NCBI GenBank assembly: GCA_024138015.1
Contig: JAMXBB010000008.1
Location: forward strand, 5,040,107 to 5,104,106
Source of the DNA: Lumnitzera littorea
Taxonomy: Eukaryota > Streptophyta > Magnoliopsida > Myrtales > Combretaceae
Length of the DNA: 64,000 nt
Direction: 5' to 3'
Part shown: positions 1-12,435 of the stretch, piece after piece
Numbering within the stretch: position 1 is the first letter of the stretch
How the letters are laid out: every line of letters starts with the position of its first letter
Made by a program: the position numbers and the translations under genes
The notes under the pieces: model-generated
What the model was told of the DNA's origin: nothing
The model's input: only the letters and a program-made list of their open reading frames with translations
Databases searched by the model: none

Positions 1-1729
1 AATTTTCTTTTGGGTTTGGCCTGTATTTGGATTTAGAGTTTTTATTCATCCATTTTAAGTAAGTGTTCTTCTATTTCCTTTTGTTTATTTAAACTTTCAT
101 AGATTTTAGTGAAGTCAAGTAATTTAGATTGGTTTAAGCTGAAAATTTTTGTTGGATTGGTTAGAAGAATGTGTTTTAATGTGGAGTTTGAGAGTATTGA
201 AGTACTCTTGGACTCAAATCGAAGAGAAGTTAGGGTTAGAGTTGAATTTAGGTTGACTTGGTTTTACCATGTTCTGTGAAGAATCGACAAGTCAGTTCTT
301 CCTACTACCATCCAACCGATGGTTATATTATGGAAGCTAGCATGTGTGAACTATTGTGCTATCTGTTTCCCCTAGGACCCTCATGATGGTATGGTACCAT
401 CATCATGATAGGCTTGGTTTCAAGGACAGCTTATTTCTTTTGTTTTCCCCGAGCATCAAACCTTCAACTAAGTGTCTTATTCCTTCTTTCTAAGTTTAAA
501 GGTCCAACCTTTGCCCAAGTCAAAGACTTTTAAGAGTACGGCTTTGAGTAGGACCATAAAAACTTTTGGTAATGTTAAGCTAAAGTAAGATGGAGAAGGG
601 TTTAATCAAAGCTTATATTGGACTGGCTTGAGTGAAATATTGAGATAAGTTTATTATTTAACTGTCAAGTTGTTAAATTCGAGCTTTACGATTGATCTAA
701 CATTTGTGAATGTTTAGATTGAGCCTTCTAAGTACATAATGTATGGTTGCTTGATGTGTTTGCTAGGATAGACAAATAACCAAACTAAAATGTTGTTTAT
801 CATTTCTTGCATTAAATGCATGTAAATGTCTAGTGCAGCATCTGTGTGTGCTTATTATATACTAGGCTTTGGCTCATTCTTTTATTTTTACAACTGTAAG
901 TTGACTTAATGATTTTGTTATATAAGACATTATTAAGACTACTTCGATCAGGTTGAGAGGAGAGATTCGCAATGTTATATGATGATGCTAAAGTCAATGA
1001 TCTATGAAGTTGTGTAAAATGGTGTTAAGTATAATTGTTGATAGGTTCAAATGTTATAGTGTAAGAAATCTTATTAGTAAGTATAGTTGTAGTTAGAATG
1101 ACTTGTTTGTAAGTCATTTTTGAATTGTTTCAATGGGGTGTAATAGCCTTTTAGAACTTTTATATGTCATTAAATACTAGGGACACATACCGGATTGTAG
1201 CACCTTTAGGTTTTGGAGCATTATATTTTATTTAATATTACATAAACTTAAAATAACAAAGAATTGAATAAGTTACTTTTTTTATATCATAGGGTTTATT
1301 ATAGGTCCCACATGTTTTTGCTATATGTATTACCATAGGTTTTGCATATGGAATAACTTATAATATTACATGTAATTTACATTTATCATATAAGATTGAA
1401 ATCTATGGAAAGACAAGGAAAGTTCACAAGTTCCATAAAGCATATTATACCCTACAGGTTTTAGAGGATACAAACTCTAAAGAGAGTTTAAGAAGCTATA
1501 AGGTAGGTTTCGTTTCTAAAATTTAGGAATTAGCATTTCACAAGTTAAGGTGTGGATGGATACGCATACCTTATTTACCTTATATCTACTTACCCCTATG
1601 TATAAGACATAAAATATAACTATAGGCCAAAAAAAAAAAATGCACACTAAGTACTTATTGCGAAAATAGCATTATTACTATTATATATTGGCAACTATAC
1701 TAATTGTTCTTAAATCATGGCTATTAATA
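1..1729. other. Intergenic, no gene seen
   Basis: AT-rich sequence with no open frame of note on either strand and no recognisable domain. A short imperfect inverted repeat around the KpnI-like centre at 385-412 (arms containing GATGGTA / TACCATC) is the only local structure. It may be old transposon-derived DNA, but I cannot assign a family. Confidence 0.4.
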
Positions 1730-2350
1730 AAAGATTTTAGATATAAGCTCTTCAAGCCCATACCGATCTATCCAAGTCATGAGCTAACCTATTTTGATAC
1801 ATGACCAACTCAATAAGTTCCTTAATCGACCTCTTTCTAGTATGAAGCCATCTACATGGTCTTCATACCGTCTATCTCCAGAGTACACCTGACCACTTCA
1901 TAGGCAAGCACTAGGCTAAAGATAGAGGTTAGCACTAAGTAAAGGTTGATGGCAAGAAAGGAAAGTCAAGTGGTCAACCTACTCCCTAATTTATTAGGAT
2001 TTGGTTATAATCATAAGAAATCATAAGATCTACTTTTTCACGTTCAACGAATGTACCTTCCCTTCGTAGAAGATCTGCACTTATCCATATTTCCTATATT
2101 ATCTTGGTTTCTCCAATATAAATAGAGACAGTCCACCAAGATAAGGTCTCTCCATACACTCATACACTCTTAGACTCCATTGCATTCTTGCTATCTTACT
2201 CTTACTACTACAACACCTATTAACTTAAGCATCAATGAGACCACACCAAATAACACATTATATTCTATTTTGTAGGCTTTAGTCCTTTACTCTAAAGACT
2301 AGGCCCATTCTCTCTCTAATCTCTACTATCACAATTCTATAAACAATGAT
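1730..2350 (+). repeat. LTR-like promoter region (tentative)
   Basis: A TATA-like TATAAATAG near 2120 is followed by a C/T-rich leader with repeated ACTC/CTCT words, resembling the U3/R part of a plant LTR. No second copy, target duplication or TG..CA ends were found in the window. The assignment rests on general appearance only, and an unannotated host promoter is an alternative. Confidence 0.2.
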
Positions 2351-5300
2351 GTAAATATATAGTTCCAATTATTTTTACATAACACTATCTTTTCCCTTTT
2401 TCTCCTTCTTCAATATATGTATGCAATTTCATTCCCTCCAAGTTTTCACTTTAACAAAACCTATATTGAAAAGTTACAATTGTAGCCAAAATCCTTTTTT
2501 TTTATTTTTTTTTTATGTTTGCTTTGAACTTTGATATTTCCAAAATATTCAATTAAGTCTTCAGTCTTTGTTAAAATGGGTATGCAATGTTTAACAAGCA
2601 AACGATTTACAAGCTTTGTGAATGTAAAAATAACTAGAATATATATTCAAATTTTCAAATGAAAAAGAGTTATATTTTATGCACCCTAATCCTTGCATAT
2701 AAAAATGTTATGTATTGCACGTTGAGAGCAAGAATAGAAGATACTCTCACATGAGAGACGGGGCATTATTGTATGTTGATGTTTGACTTTTAAGCTGATA
2801 GTTGGAGCCACTCACATGCATCCAGAGAAAGTACTATTTGTTAGCTATTCAACAACGTTATGTGTAACCCTCACGAGTCTTGTCTTCCAAAGCCAATCCA
2901 CTTTTCAAGCACATCTATTTTTACCTCTATAATTTAATTAATTTACAAAAAAAAAAAAAAAAACGACAATGGGTTTGCTTTAATTATTGAGATATTAACC
3001 TAGATAATTTAAATAATTCGACTTTAATCATCATCATGGAAAAAGCAAGATAAGAGAAGTTTTCTTCTCTTATAAATTCCTATACAATTATAAATCTATT
3101 ACTTTTAACTTATCCAAATTAAAAAGCGAATGCAAAGTTTACTTGTTTTGGCAAATTTCTATGTGATGTTCGTTACAAGTGGGGATCCTTTTACTTACTT
3201 ATTTCGTGAACCAAAAAGTTTACGTGTGGTTTGATGTATTAAAATTGAGTTCAAACACTAATTTCTCGCTATTCACTCACACGGCCAATTGTGCATAAAT
3301 TACACTTGGACAGACCTCCCTCTCATGTCATAAGAATGGAGAAAATACAACGAAATATTATTTTCTGCATCTCCATCCCAGGATTCATGAATTATGATAG
3401 TGCAAATCGTTGTCCATTATCCAAATATGCAACTAATTTTCAGTGCTTAAATCGATTCGACCTATATACCTAGATAAAGAAAACAAAAGACAATGTAGCA
3501 TAATTACGTTTTAATTTTATAGGTGTCGTTCGTATAATAAATATTAAGCATGCAATGCACTCTTAAATATTTAATTTCATGGTAATGAATCGAAATTGGT
3601 GTGAAATGTGAATGTACTAAAGAAGTGTGCGGAATCTTTTGCTATCATATCGTGCAGATAGGATGGTAGAGAAAAAGTCTTCGTTTAGTTGTCATATTTT
3701 CGTGGTATCCTACTGGACAAATTCTTTAGTTAATTTCTTGCCTTTTACATTAACCAAATTTATTGGATGAAAGAGTATTGAAGTATTGGACTAAAATAAA
3801 CAAATTTGTACCCTATTTTTTTATGGTACAAAAATCCATTTTATATTACAAAATAAATATATCTTTGAAATTCCAAAAATCAATTTATACCAAGTTTCCA
3901 AATCAAGGTATTGAATTCTATCGTAATTTATAATACAAATAATTAATTATTTTAATTTTTTCAATAATAAAAATCTATATCCACTCCAAATGCGGTATAA
4001 GAGGATTATACCGTCTTTTTTTCCCTGTAATGAACTGTACAATTCTTCTAATTAACTAAATAAATACCACGTAGATGTAAAACTATGAAAGGTTTTATAT
4101 ATTATACAAGAAGGATATTTGTTCACAAAAAGTGAGTAAGTGAAACTAATTAAAAATCACATGGGGTCGTCTACGTTTTAAGAAGCAAATTGCTTGAAGT
4201 AGTTCATTGCTTAAAGCTTGTAAGAGACCTAATTTCAGAACTTTGAACTACCAAGCATGTGATGAACTAGACCTTTTGACATATACCATCCCATAAAGGG
4301 CCTTGAGAGGACAACGCAGCATCTCTCTCCATATTGTATATCATTTAAGGCTAATAAATCAAATGGATTTGCCTCTACAAATTCGTGCAACCGTAGTTAT
4401 TATGGATTAATATTTACATAGGACATGGTGGATGACCCTTTTGTGGTGGAGAATATCTTATCTGCAAAAAATGAATAGGAAATAGAAAGCTAATGGATGT
4501 AGACTCCACCCCCCCACTCGAGGGGTTTGAGGAAATTAATGTTATTAAGTTGAGATGTACTAGGAAAATCAGGCGACCATGCTGCTACATTTATGTGCCT
4601 ATATAGTCTATTAAAGTTTTTCTTTGCCAAACTATAGCATTGTTTAGATATACTTTTGTTTCTTTTTGGAATTCCCATTTCATGATGTGTAGCATAGCAC
4701 TGTAAAAAGGGTGTAAATCAATTAAACCTACTCGCAAAACATTCCAATTCTAGTTGGCTTGATATTTATTCGAATTCGATCTGACAACGATAAAGTCGAG
4801 TTTAAGCTCTAACTACTTGAAGAGTGAGTCGAGTTGAGTTGAGTTGAGTTGAGTTTGAGTTTTATATGTTTAGCTTGATTATCTCATGAGTCTAAATTGA
4901 GTTAGAGTCAAATTTCAATATTAGTCGAGTTTGATTAAAGTTTAGTTATTGAAATTGTTTTAATTGAGAAAATTTTGATTTTTGATAGATCAAGCTTAAA
5001 CAAACTTAATAGAGTTTGATACCTTCAACTTCTACTTTATAGAGCTCTTCAAGTTCCTATAAGATGGATCTAATCATCTTTGATAAGTCATGAAGTTCTT
5101 CCATAACCATTTACTCAAGATCCTATTTTCTAGACAAGGAGTACAAAGTCTTCCATAATATTTCTTTCCTTGTAAACTTCTTTGCCAAATGCTAAAAGTG
5201 AGATAAGTAATACACAGTGGCCAAAATCAATAAGAAATCCGTTAATTTATTTATGGTCTATTTTCTTAAAAGAGTTTTTGCATAGGACTTATATGTATGT

Positions 5301-5936
5301 GTTTGTACATATGTATGTATATTTTGTCTTTATCTTTTTTAAAAAGACCCTTGAATTAAAATATTAGTTTCTCTTTTCAAAGAATACTGTTGAGTATTTA
5401 AAAAAAAAATACTTAATTTACCTAAGCATAATCAAGATAATTATAGCCAAATGATACGAATACTAATATCTTGATGGGAAGGATGGGATTCGATCCCCCT
5501 TCTCTCCCAAATTGTAATATAGACAGAAAAAAGAAATTACCTAAGCATAATTAAGATGTGATGGAATATTTTAAATAAGGAAATTATCTTTTAAGACATC
5601 ACTTGCATTTTAAGTTTTATATTCCGGTAAGAACACTTGAAGATAATCTTTGAAAATTCCATTTGATCATTAGATTTCAAGATTTTATAAACTCAACTTC
5701 TTGGTTTCTATAAATAGCCATAGGATATGCTCATAGAATTTGCATATAAATGGCCATCAATAATTTTATTTTATTCTTGTAAACATAGATCTCTTTGATA
5801 AATGGGTTAGTGCGATAGGTCAAAAGTATTTTCAACTTCCGGCTATAATCATATAAATTACATTGAAACATTGTCCCTTTTTATCCTTCCATTATATTTT
5901 CTTTCAATTTAAGATATGGTGAAGGAGGAATTCTAT
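2351..5936. other. Intergenic, no gene seen
   Basis: AT-rich intergenic DNA with poly(A) and poly(T) tracts (for example 2946-2963). A short GAGTT pentamer microsatellite lies at about 4829-4857. The short open frames here have no recognisable similarity and are at chance length for this composition. Confidence 0.5.
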
Positions 5937-6551
5937 TAGAGTTGGGAAAAAAAATCAACTAAATTGAATCAAACCAAATCAAAAGTATAGTTTTTCTTAC
6001 AATTTGGTTTAAAAAAATTTTAATCTGTGTCTAACTAAAAATTTATAATTAGTTTAAAAAGATAAACCCATTCTATAAATAATATAATAATATTTTACCT
6101 ACAACTAAACAATTTCTTTTATTATAATATAACACTTAAAATTTATTCAAATATATATGTATTGAACTTTTAATTACCATAATGTATAAATCGTATATAT
6201 AATTTGACTCGGAGTTTATGCTACATGTTATCATATTAGCTATTAATAAACATTTGAAATTTTCAAGTCGTATGAATATTAACTTCATCAATATATATTA
6301 TGATATTAATAGTTCTTATTATCATTTAAATTCAACACTTTTCATGAGATTATATATTACGCAAGTATATTTTCCTAAACTAGAAGATATGGTTTAATTT
6401 ATAAACTAAATCGAACCAAATTAAAATTTTACAATTTGAAAAAATTCATAATCTTAACCCATATTATGGTTTAAAGTTATAAAAAATTGAACTGCTTTTA
6501 TAATTTAGTTTAGAAGGTAAGCTAAACTAAACCAAACAGCATCGATCCCTA
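5937..6551. mobile_element. hAT-like MITE (non-autonomous)
   Basis: A 615-bp coding-free element. Its ends form imperfect terminal inverted repeats: TAGAGTTGGG on the left, and a right end that reads TAGGGATCGA in reverse complement. Just inside each end are A/C-rich words (AACCAAATC, AAACCAAAC) typical of the subterminal regions of plant hAT MITEs. The flanking 8-mers AATTCTAT (5929-5936) and ATTTTTAT (6552-6559) agree at 6 of 8 positions, which would fit a decayed 8-bp hAT target duplication. The family assignment is inference. Confidence 0.45.
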
Positions 6552-9500
6552 ATTTTTATAATCCTATCAGAGATGATTCAATTCAAATCTAACAATTGAA
6601 ATGTCTATAAAAGTTGTCAAAGTATTTATAGCCTAGTCTTCCAAGCATCAATGATATAAAAGCTAAGTTCAAATTCTTTTTTCCTTAAGTTGTAATCCAT
6701 TACACCTTAAAAGATAAAAAAAAAAAAAAAAGTCTACAAAAGTTAATATAATGAGAATTTAAATAATCAGATGATGGAGATGTGACGCAAGTGATACTAT
6801 GTAACTGCTGCGCAATTTGAATTATCGAAAATACACTTATTTTTAGCAAATAAATTTGAGAGGAAAAGATTAAACGCCGGGTAAGAGTTATTCGATAACA
6901 AACAAAGGCCAAAAGCACATGAAGCAATGATTTGAAAAAAGTGGCCTTTTAGCTGCAACAGTAAGGACGAGCCGCGGTACCACGCGGATTCCGAACTCAG
7001 TCTCAGATATGTATAATCGTTCTCTTTGCCTTCCTTCCGGAGTAGCGAAGACTAAATTTAGGTATGACCATGCATGATGCACGGAAATCGATTCTCCTTA
7101 TTTTCGTTATTTCGGTTTTAATCCATTTCCAAATCGATAATTGAAAAGGTATAAATTTTAAAAATATTTTATGATATCGTTGTAATATTATCTCATTTCT
7201 TATAATTTTTATAATTAGTTATGCTTGGTAGTATTTAAAAAGTATAAATCGATAAAAATTGAAAGAAATAATATATATAGACAAAAAATTTCATGTATAT
7301 AATATGATATGAGCTTATAAATTAACCTAGTTCTTTAAGAAAAAATTACCATAGTATTTTGTCATGTCTTGTTCACTTTAATTAGTAAGAGACAAATTTT
7401 TTTACGATTATTTACACAAATGGCTATATTCCACAAAATGAAAATTCCTTTGGAATTAATAAGGAATAAACATTACTTGGGAAATCTTATTAAAGGAATA
7501 AAAATATATATATATATATATATAATGTTAGTCTTTTGATGATAAATTGTAGCATCCATCTCAATAATATTGTCCATTTAATAGGTACCACATCAAGTTT
7601 GTGACATAAATATTATGATTTATAATAATACAATTTAGTCCATAACATTAATTGTCGCATTGAACTACATGCCTATGATATTTAGCGAGATCAAAACCTT
7701 AGCCTTATCATGGCCAATGAAGCTAGCAAAAACACCTCAGCTAGACATGAGTAAATAAACATGTAGTATAAGTTTTGGGACAAGCGTTATTTGAAATTAT
7801 TTATATTTATGCTAAAATTCAATTGAATAATCGTGTCCATGTAATGTATAAATACTAACGAGATATTGATGTATATGATATGTGTGAATTATATATGATA
7901 ATTAATTTGATAATTATTCATTTAATTATAATTCGTATTGATATTTTATTAGTATTTAAACACCATGTATACATAACATGTGATGTGTAATACCTAGTAA
8001 ATCTTTTTTCTATCGTTTGAGTAAATTAATAAGATATATTTGCTCTCTATGTATATAGTTGTACATCGTAGAATACCAAAAGAGAAGCATAATTAGTGCC
8101 GTAACAAAGATATAAAGGATTTGGTTGATTTTTTTTTTTTTCTTTTGTTTCGTATAAACTTGAAAGTGTTAATAATTGGGTTTAATTTTTAGCATAAAAA
8201 TGAAGCACTCCCAACATACTTTTTCCCATTTTCTAAGTTGAATCTTTCTGAGCTTTTAATAGAGTCAATCAAATTTAATAAGTCTAGTGACTAGTTGATA
8301 GGGATGTGGGTATAAAATTAAGAGACTTTGTAGCCATGGAACTACAGCTTTAGTCCCAGCCCTACATTGTCACCAAGTTTCATTAAATAGTAAGAGGAAA
8401 TCGAATTTCATCAGCAATGATCTCGTTGTGTCTAAAAGATACCGTACTAATTAGACCCTTTAAAAAATATTGATACCGAAAAACCTTTTTCTTCCAGATA
8501 GTACAAACCAATATTTTATATTAGTATACAAATGCAATCTCATGGGTGTAATGTTTCCTAAAAAAAATTATATAAAATTAATTACATAAATATCAATAAT
8601 AAATTATATTTAAAACATACGATATTAAAAATTATAAGAAAATCGTATATACGAACTTCATATTTTCTCTAGTAAGACTATATTGTATCTCTAAAATGTA
8701 ATATATGTACATATGCTAATATCATATATCAAATATACGACATATCCTATAGTAATGTATCATGTTCTCCATGCAATATATGTATAAATTAAATATCGCA
8801 TGTATAGTGTATAATATAATATTAGTATTTCTGTAATTTTTTTTATATGATTAGTATTTACATAATATTTATCTATTTGAATGATAAACATATAAATTCC
8901 TCGCGATTTGATCTTTTTAACTTATGATATATTATCATTTGAGAAGAACCTCAAATCATATGATAAATCGTTCCAAAAAGATTACAAGCGTTATATAAAA
9001 ATCTGATTTAGTATTGTGAGGAAAAAATTTTGTGGTTTCAAGACTTTTCAAGGGGCGTAAATTCGATATTTCAAAATTCATAATTTTTTTTATTATTTTA
9101 ATAGTTTTCAGGCTAGAGTTTGTAATGTGCCATTTTTTAAAATATCCATATCTTAGCCAGTAATACTTGCAAAAAAAAAAAAAAGAAAAGAAAAAAAACA
9201 TTTCTTTCAAGTTTCAAGCGACTAACATGTACATAAAAGAAGGAAATTGATCATTACAGTCAAAATCTCTACACGTGGAGTCAAAAGAAGAAACATAAAG
9301 AATAATTGCGTAAACAATAAAAGATGAAAGTGAATCACTGGATTTTTAATAATATTGAAAATTTCTGTTACTGCCGTCCCAAACAAATCACTTGAGTCTT
9401 AAATAGGTGAAGATCTAAGAAACTATCATAAACTATGTAATAATGGTCAGGTTGGCTGTCTTACGTGGAAGTTTAAAATATTATCAAATGATGTATGGGA

Positions 9501-9930
9501 TCGGCTCTCTTAGTAGGGCAATAAATAATAATGAAATAATACAAGCTTGAATCGATCAAATTTTCTTCTAATAAAGCCAATTCAATTTTCGTTCAAATTG
9601 GATCTATATATAAGCTCAATGTAACGATCCGTTCACAACTTCTTTTACCGAAATATTATCCATTTTGATATAGAACATTGTATAGTTTTATCCCATAGTA
9701 TAACAGCTTTTCAAGTAATCACATATTTTAAGATTAATCTAATTTGAGTATTCTTAACTTTAGAATTTCAATATACTCCAATCCACTGCATTAAAAAGCG
9801 TCTTCAATAATTAAAGTTCTATCACTTAATATTTAAAAAATATTACTCTCAACCTAAAATCAATTAGGCTTAAAAACCAATTAAGTCAAATATTATATAA
9901 GCTTGATTCAATATTACCCAATCCAACTTA
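6552..9930. other. Intergenic, no gene seen
   Basis: AT-rich DNA with a TA microsatellite at about 7504-7525 and homopurine/homopyrimidine tracts. The stretch 6860-7085 is less AT-rich than its surroundings and has overlapping short minus-strand frames, but I recognise no protein in it. Confidence 0.45.
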
Positions 9931-9949
9931 AGAAAATATATAATGGAGT

Positions 9950-10060
9950 TCAAATAGTTTGCAGATGCTTTATCTCGCCTATATCCTTCTCTCCTTAAGA
10001 AGGGTTTTCTTGATTATACTTGTGCATTACAAAATTTCCTACATGTATATATATTTCAAA
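9950..10060 (+). pseudogene. Short Ty3/gypsy pol-like remnant
   Basis: Translation from about 9960 gives FADALSRLYP, close to the V-ADALSR motif that ends the RNase H region of Ty3/gypsy polyproteins, followed by a few more open codons. A stop lies immediately upstream and nothing else of an element is visible. It is either a very small relic or a chance match. Confidence 0.25.
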
Positions 10061-10349
10061 TTGTAATAATTTGTCTAAATTGGACATGGGTGGGGGCTTG
10101 GAAAGGGATTTCCTATAGTTTTGGTGTGAAAGGGGGGAAAAAGAAAAAAGCCAAGAAAATTAATTTAAGTCTAACCCAAAAAGGCCCCTCACATCATGCC
10201 ATTTGTCATTCAATATATCAATAAGCATGACCGTTGAGGGATATTATGGTCATTCCACGAAGACGCTAGCGTACGTATGAACAGAGTTCGAGATATGGAG
10301 AGAAAAAATGAAGGGAGAGTCGAAATACTATGGAAAGTGCTCCTCCATC

Positions 10350-10357
10350 TATAAATA
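10350..10357 (+). promoter_or_regulatory. TATA box of the ERF gene
   Basis: TATAAATA lies about 340 bp upstream of the start codon of the AP2/ERF gene. It is followed by a long C/T-rich leader (about 10390-10510), a common layout for plant core promoters. Transcription would be expected to begin near 10380. An A-box-like TACGTA lies further upstream near 10272. Confidence 0.6.
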
Positions 10358-10634
10358 CCCGTCATAACATGGAAAATCAAACTTCATACTCATTCCTAAT
10401 TCTGCCCTCTTCTTCTTTTAGCTGCTTCTCTCCATAAATCCCTGAACCCTCAACTTTTTCTTACTCACTTCTATTCTACTCTTCTTCTTCTTTTCCCCAG
10501 CTAAGTTTTCGTGCTGAATTCTGCACTTTATCTTTTGTTTTGATTTCCTACAACTTTTATTTTACATTTGAGAAGACAGGTTTTAAATCATATTTGTAAA
10601 CACTTACTTCGTTCCTTGTTCTTCTCTAACTTGA

Positions 10635-10688
10635 ATGAAAGAGCTAGTTTTTGCCGTCCTGTTTCCTCCAAGTCTGTCAGTAAGTTGA
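10635..10688 (+). CDS. Upstream ORF in the ERF leader (17 codons)
   Basis: An ATG in the inferred 5' leader opens a 17-residue frame beginning MKELVFAV and closing at a TGA only 10 nt before the main start at 10699. The frame is real in sequence. Its translation is inference, and a 5'-leader intron starting at the nearby GTAAGT would remove part of it. Confidence 0.35.
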   Translation: MKELVFAVLFPPSLSVS

Positions 10689-10698
10689 CTTTGAAAAA

Positions 10699-11655
10699 AT
10701 GGAACAAGTCAAAGAAAATAATTTCAGACTCCCTGAAGAAACCAACTTTGACATATCTTCTTCACTTTCTCAATTAATATTATCTGGAGGAAGCAATCCT
10801 CTAGATTCTATTTTCTCTTCTTCTTCTTCTTCTTCTTCTCCTCCAACTCCAACAAGTGGTGCTTCAGAGCCATTAGGCTCTTCTGTTTACATCCTGCAAA
10901 GAGACCTCCTTAAAAAATTCTGTGAAAAACACACACCCAAAAAGCCATTCCTCCATTCTCCAACCATAACATCCCCTGTTCTCCAATCCCATGCAACTTC
11001 AAGCTTTTACACGAGACCTTTAAAGAAGAAATTGTATAGGGGAGTGAGACAAAGACATTGGGGAAAATGGGTGGCTGAAATCAGACTTCCACAGAACAGG
11101 ATGAGGGTATGGCTAGGGACTTATGACACGGCCGAAGCCGCCGCGTATGCTTATGATAGGGCCGCTTATAAATTAAGAGGTGAATATGCAAGGTTGAATT
11201 TTCCTAATCTTAAGGATCCTAGTAAGTTGGGTTTTTGTGATGGAACTAAATTGAATGCTTTGAAGACCTCGGTTGATGCTAAAATCCAGGCTATTTGCCA
11301 AAAAGTAAGAAGAGAGAAAGACAAAAAGAAGGCTAAAAATGGTGCTTCTAGTAGTCGTACTGGTTGTGGTGATAAGAGTAAAAATGCAGCAAAGGCCAAT
11401 TGTTCACCATCTTCATCGTTTTCTTTGTCATCGTCGAATCTATCATCATCAAGTTTGCCGATGGCTTTTGGTGCTGATTGGGTGGAAGAACTGATATCAC
11501 CAGAAGATGGATTTTGGAAGAGCCCTTGTTTGCCAGCTTCCACTTCAGAAGGTTGTTCGATGTCAATGGGAGAGGACAATGAGAGCGAAGGATGTTCTCT
11601 TGCTAAAATGCCTTCCTTTGATCCTGAATTGATCTGGGAAGTTATTGCTAATTAG
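10699..11655 (+). CDS. ERF061: AP2/ERF transcription factor, DREB A-6 (ERF061-like)
   Basis: An intronless 318-residue protein with one complete AP2 DNA-binding domain at about residues 112-169. The domain has the YRG element (YRGVRQRHWGKW), the WLG turn and the RAYD-type helix (AYDRAAYKLRG). Position 14 of the domain is V and position 19 is L, the combination seen in A-6 members such as the RAP2.4 group rather than in true DREB1/2 or ERF proteins. A serine run encoded by TCT repeats lies at residues 40-47. The segment SSVYILQRDLLKKFC (61-75) and the acidic C-terminus ending WEVIAN fit the ERF061/ERF062 branch. The middle after the AP2 domain is lysine- and serine-rich. It is expected to act in the nucleus as a sequence-specific regulator. 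It faces the primase gene tail to tail. The subgroup is clear; exact orthology to Arabidopsis ERF061 is likely but unproven. Confidence 0.93.
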   Translation: MEQVKENNFRLPEETNFDISSSLSQLILSGGSNPLDSIFSSSSSSSSPPTPTSGASEPLGSSVYILQRDLLKKFCEKHTPKKPFLHSPTITSPVLQSHATSSFYTRPLKKKLYRGVRQRHWGKWVAEIRLPQNRMRVWLGTYDTAEAAAYAYDRAAYKLRGEYARLNFPNLKDPSKLGFCDGTKLNALKTSVDAKIQAICQKVRREKDKKKAKNGASSSRTGCGDKSKNAAKANCSPSSSFSLSSSNLSSSSLPMAFGADWVEELISPEDGFWKSPCLPASTSEGCSMSMGEDNESEGCSLAKMPSFDPELIWEVIAN

Positions 11656-12240
11656 AAATGGAACCTTTTTCCCTTTTTTTCTGCATAACTGAGTAACAGC
11701 TGTTTCATTTCAGGGAAGAAATATCATAGCTCTTAGTTTTAAAATGTATATAGTTTTGTACTGGATCTCTTTCCCAGTTGGCATGAAGATCTCTTTTTCT
11801 CGTGAATTTGTGTCTCCTTTTCAGTTTTATCATGAACCTATTTAATGTTGTAAGACTTCTAGATCTTCTAGATCAGGTAATAGAAGCAAATATATGTTGA
11901 ATCTATTCCCGGATATTTATAGTATATTTGCACAAACCAACAAACAAATGAAAATGCTGGGAAATTTTATTACAGCTTCTATCCCTGACATAAATTGATA
12001 AAAGAAAGAAAAAACCAAGGTAGCAATCAATATCCATCATCCAAATTTGAAGGTCGTAATCCGTAATGTGCAAACCGGTATTCTAAGTACACCTACTAAT
12101 TTCCAAGACAAACCAGTAACATGTTTGCGAAACTTTTCCTTCTATCCAATGCAAGGAATGATCGACTAAGTACACAGAAATAAAAACTTCATGCCTGCAT
12201 TAGCTTATATAATGTTACAATAACTTTAGGGTAAAAGCTT
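11656..12240. other. Region between convergent genes (3' UTRs)
   Basis: The stretch holds the 3' UTR of the ERF gene, then non-coding DNA. The 3' UTR of the primase gene occupies an unknown length below 12435 on the other strand. No further gene is visible. Confidence 0.5.
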
Positions 12241-12435
12241 AGCCTGGAGGCAGTTCTTCACTCGTTGCTACATTAGACATTTGATGATACATTTCCGATT
12301 TTCAAGCTAGAAATCATATTTTGGCTCCTCATACCATGCGGTTTACTCCAGACGGTCATCGGATTGTTATGCTCCTGTCGATGCAAAGCTGATAATCTAA
12401 AGACGTTAACTATATGATGGGGTCTTTAGAGATGC

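Noticed and set aside
5470..5510. tRNA-like T-arm sequence GGGATTCGATCCCC
   Set aside because: No acceptor, D or anticodon arm can be built around it at proper spacing on either strand.
10568..10777. Open frame overlapping the ERF start
   Set aside because: It begins at TTG, not ATG, and has no known domain. The true upstream ATG frame is the 17-codon one at 10635.
11166..11579. Minus-strand open frame across the AP2/ERF gene
   Set aside because: It is the shadow of the real coding strand. The AP2 domain is clear on the plus strand and this frame has no known motif.
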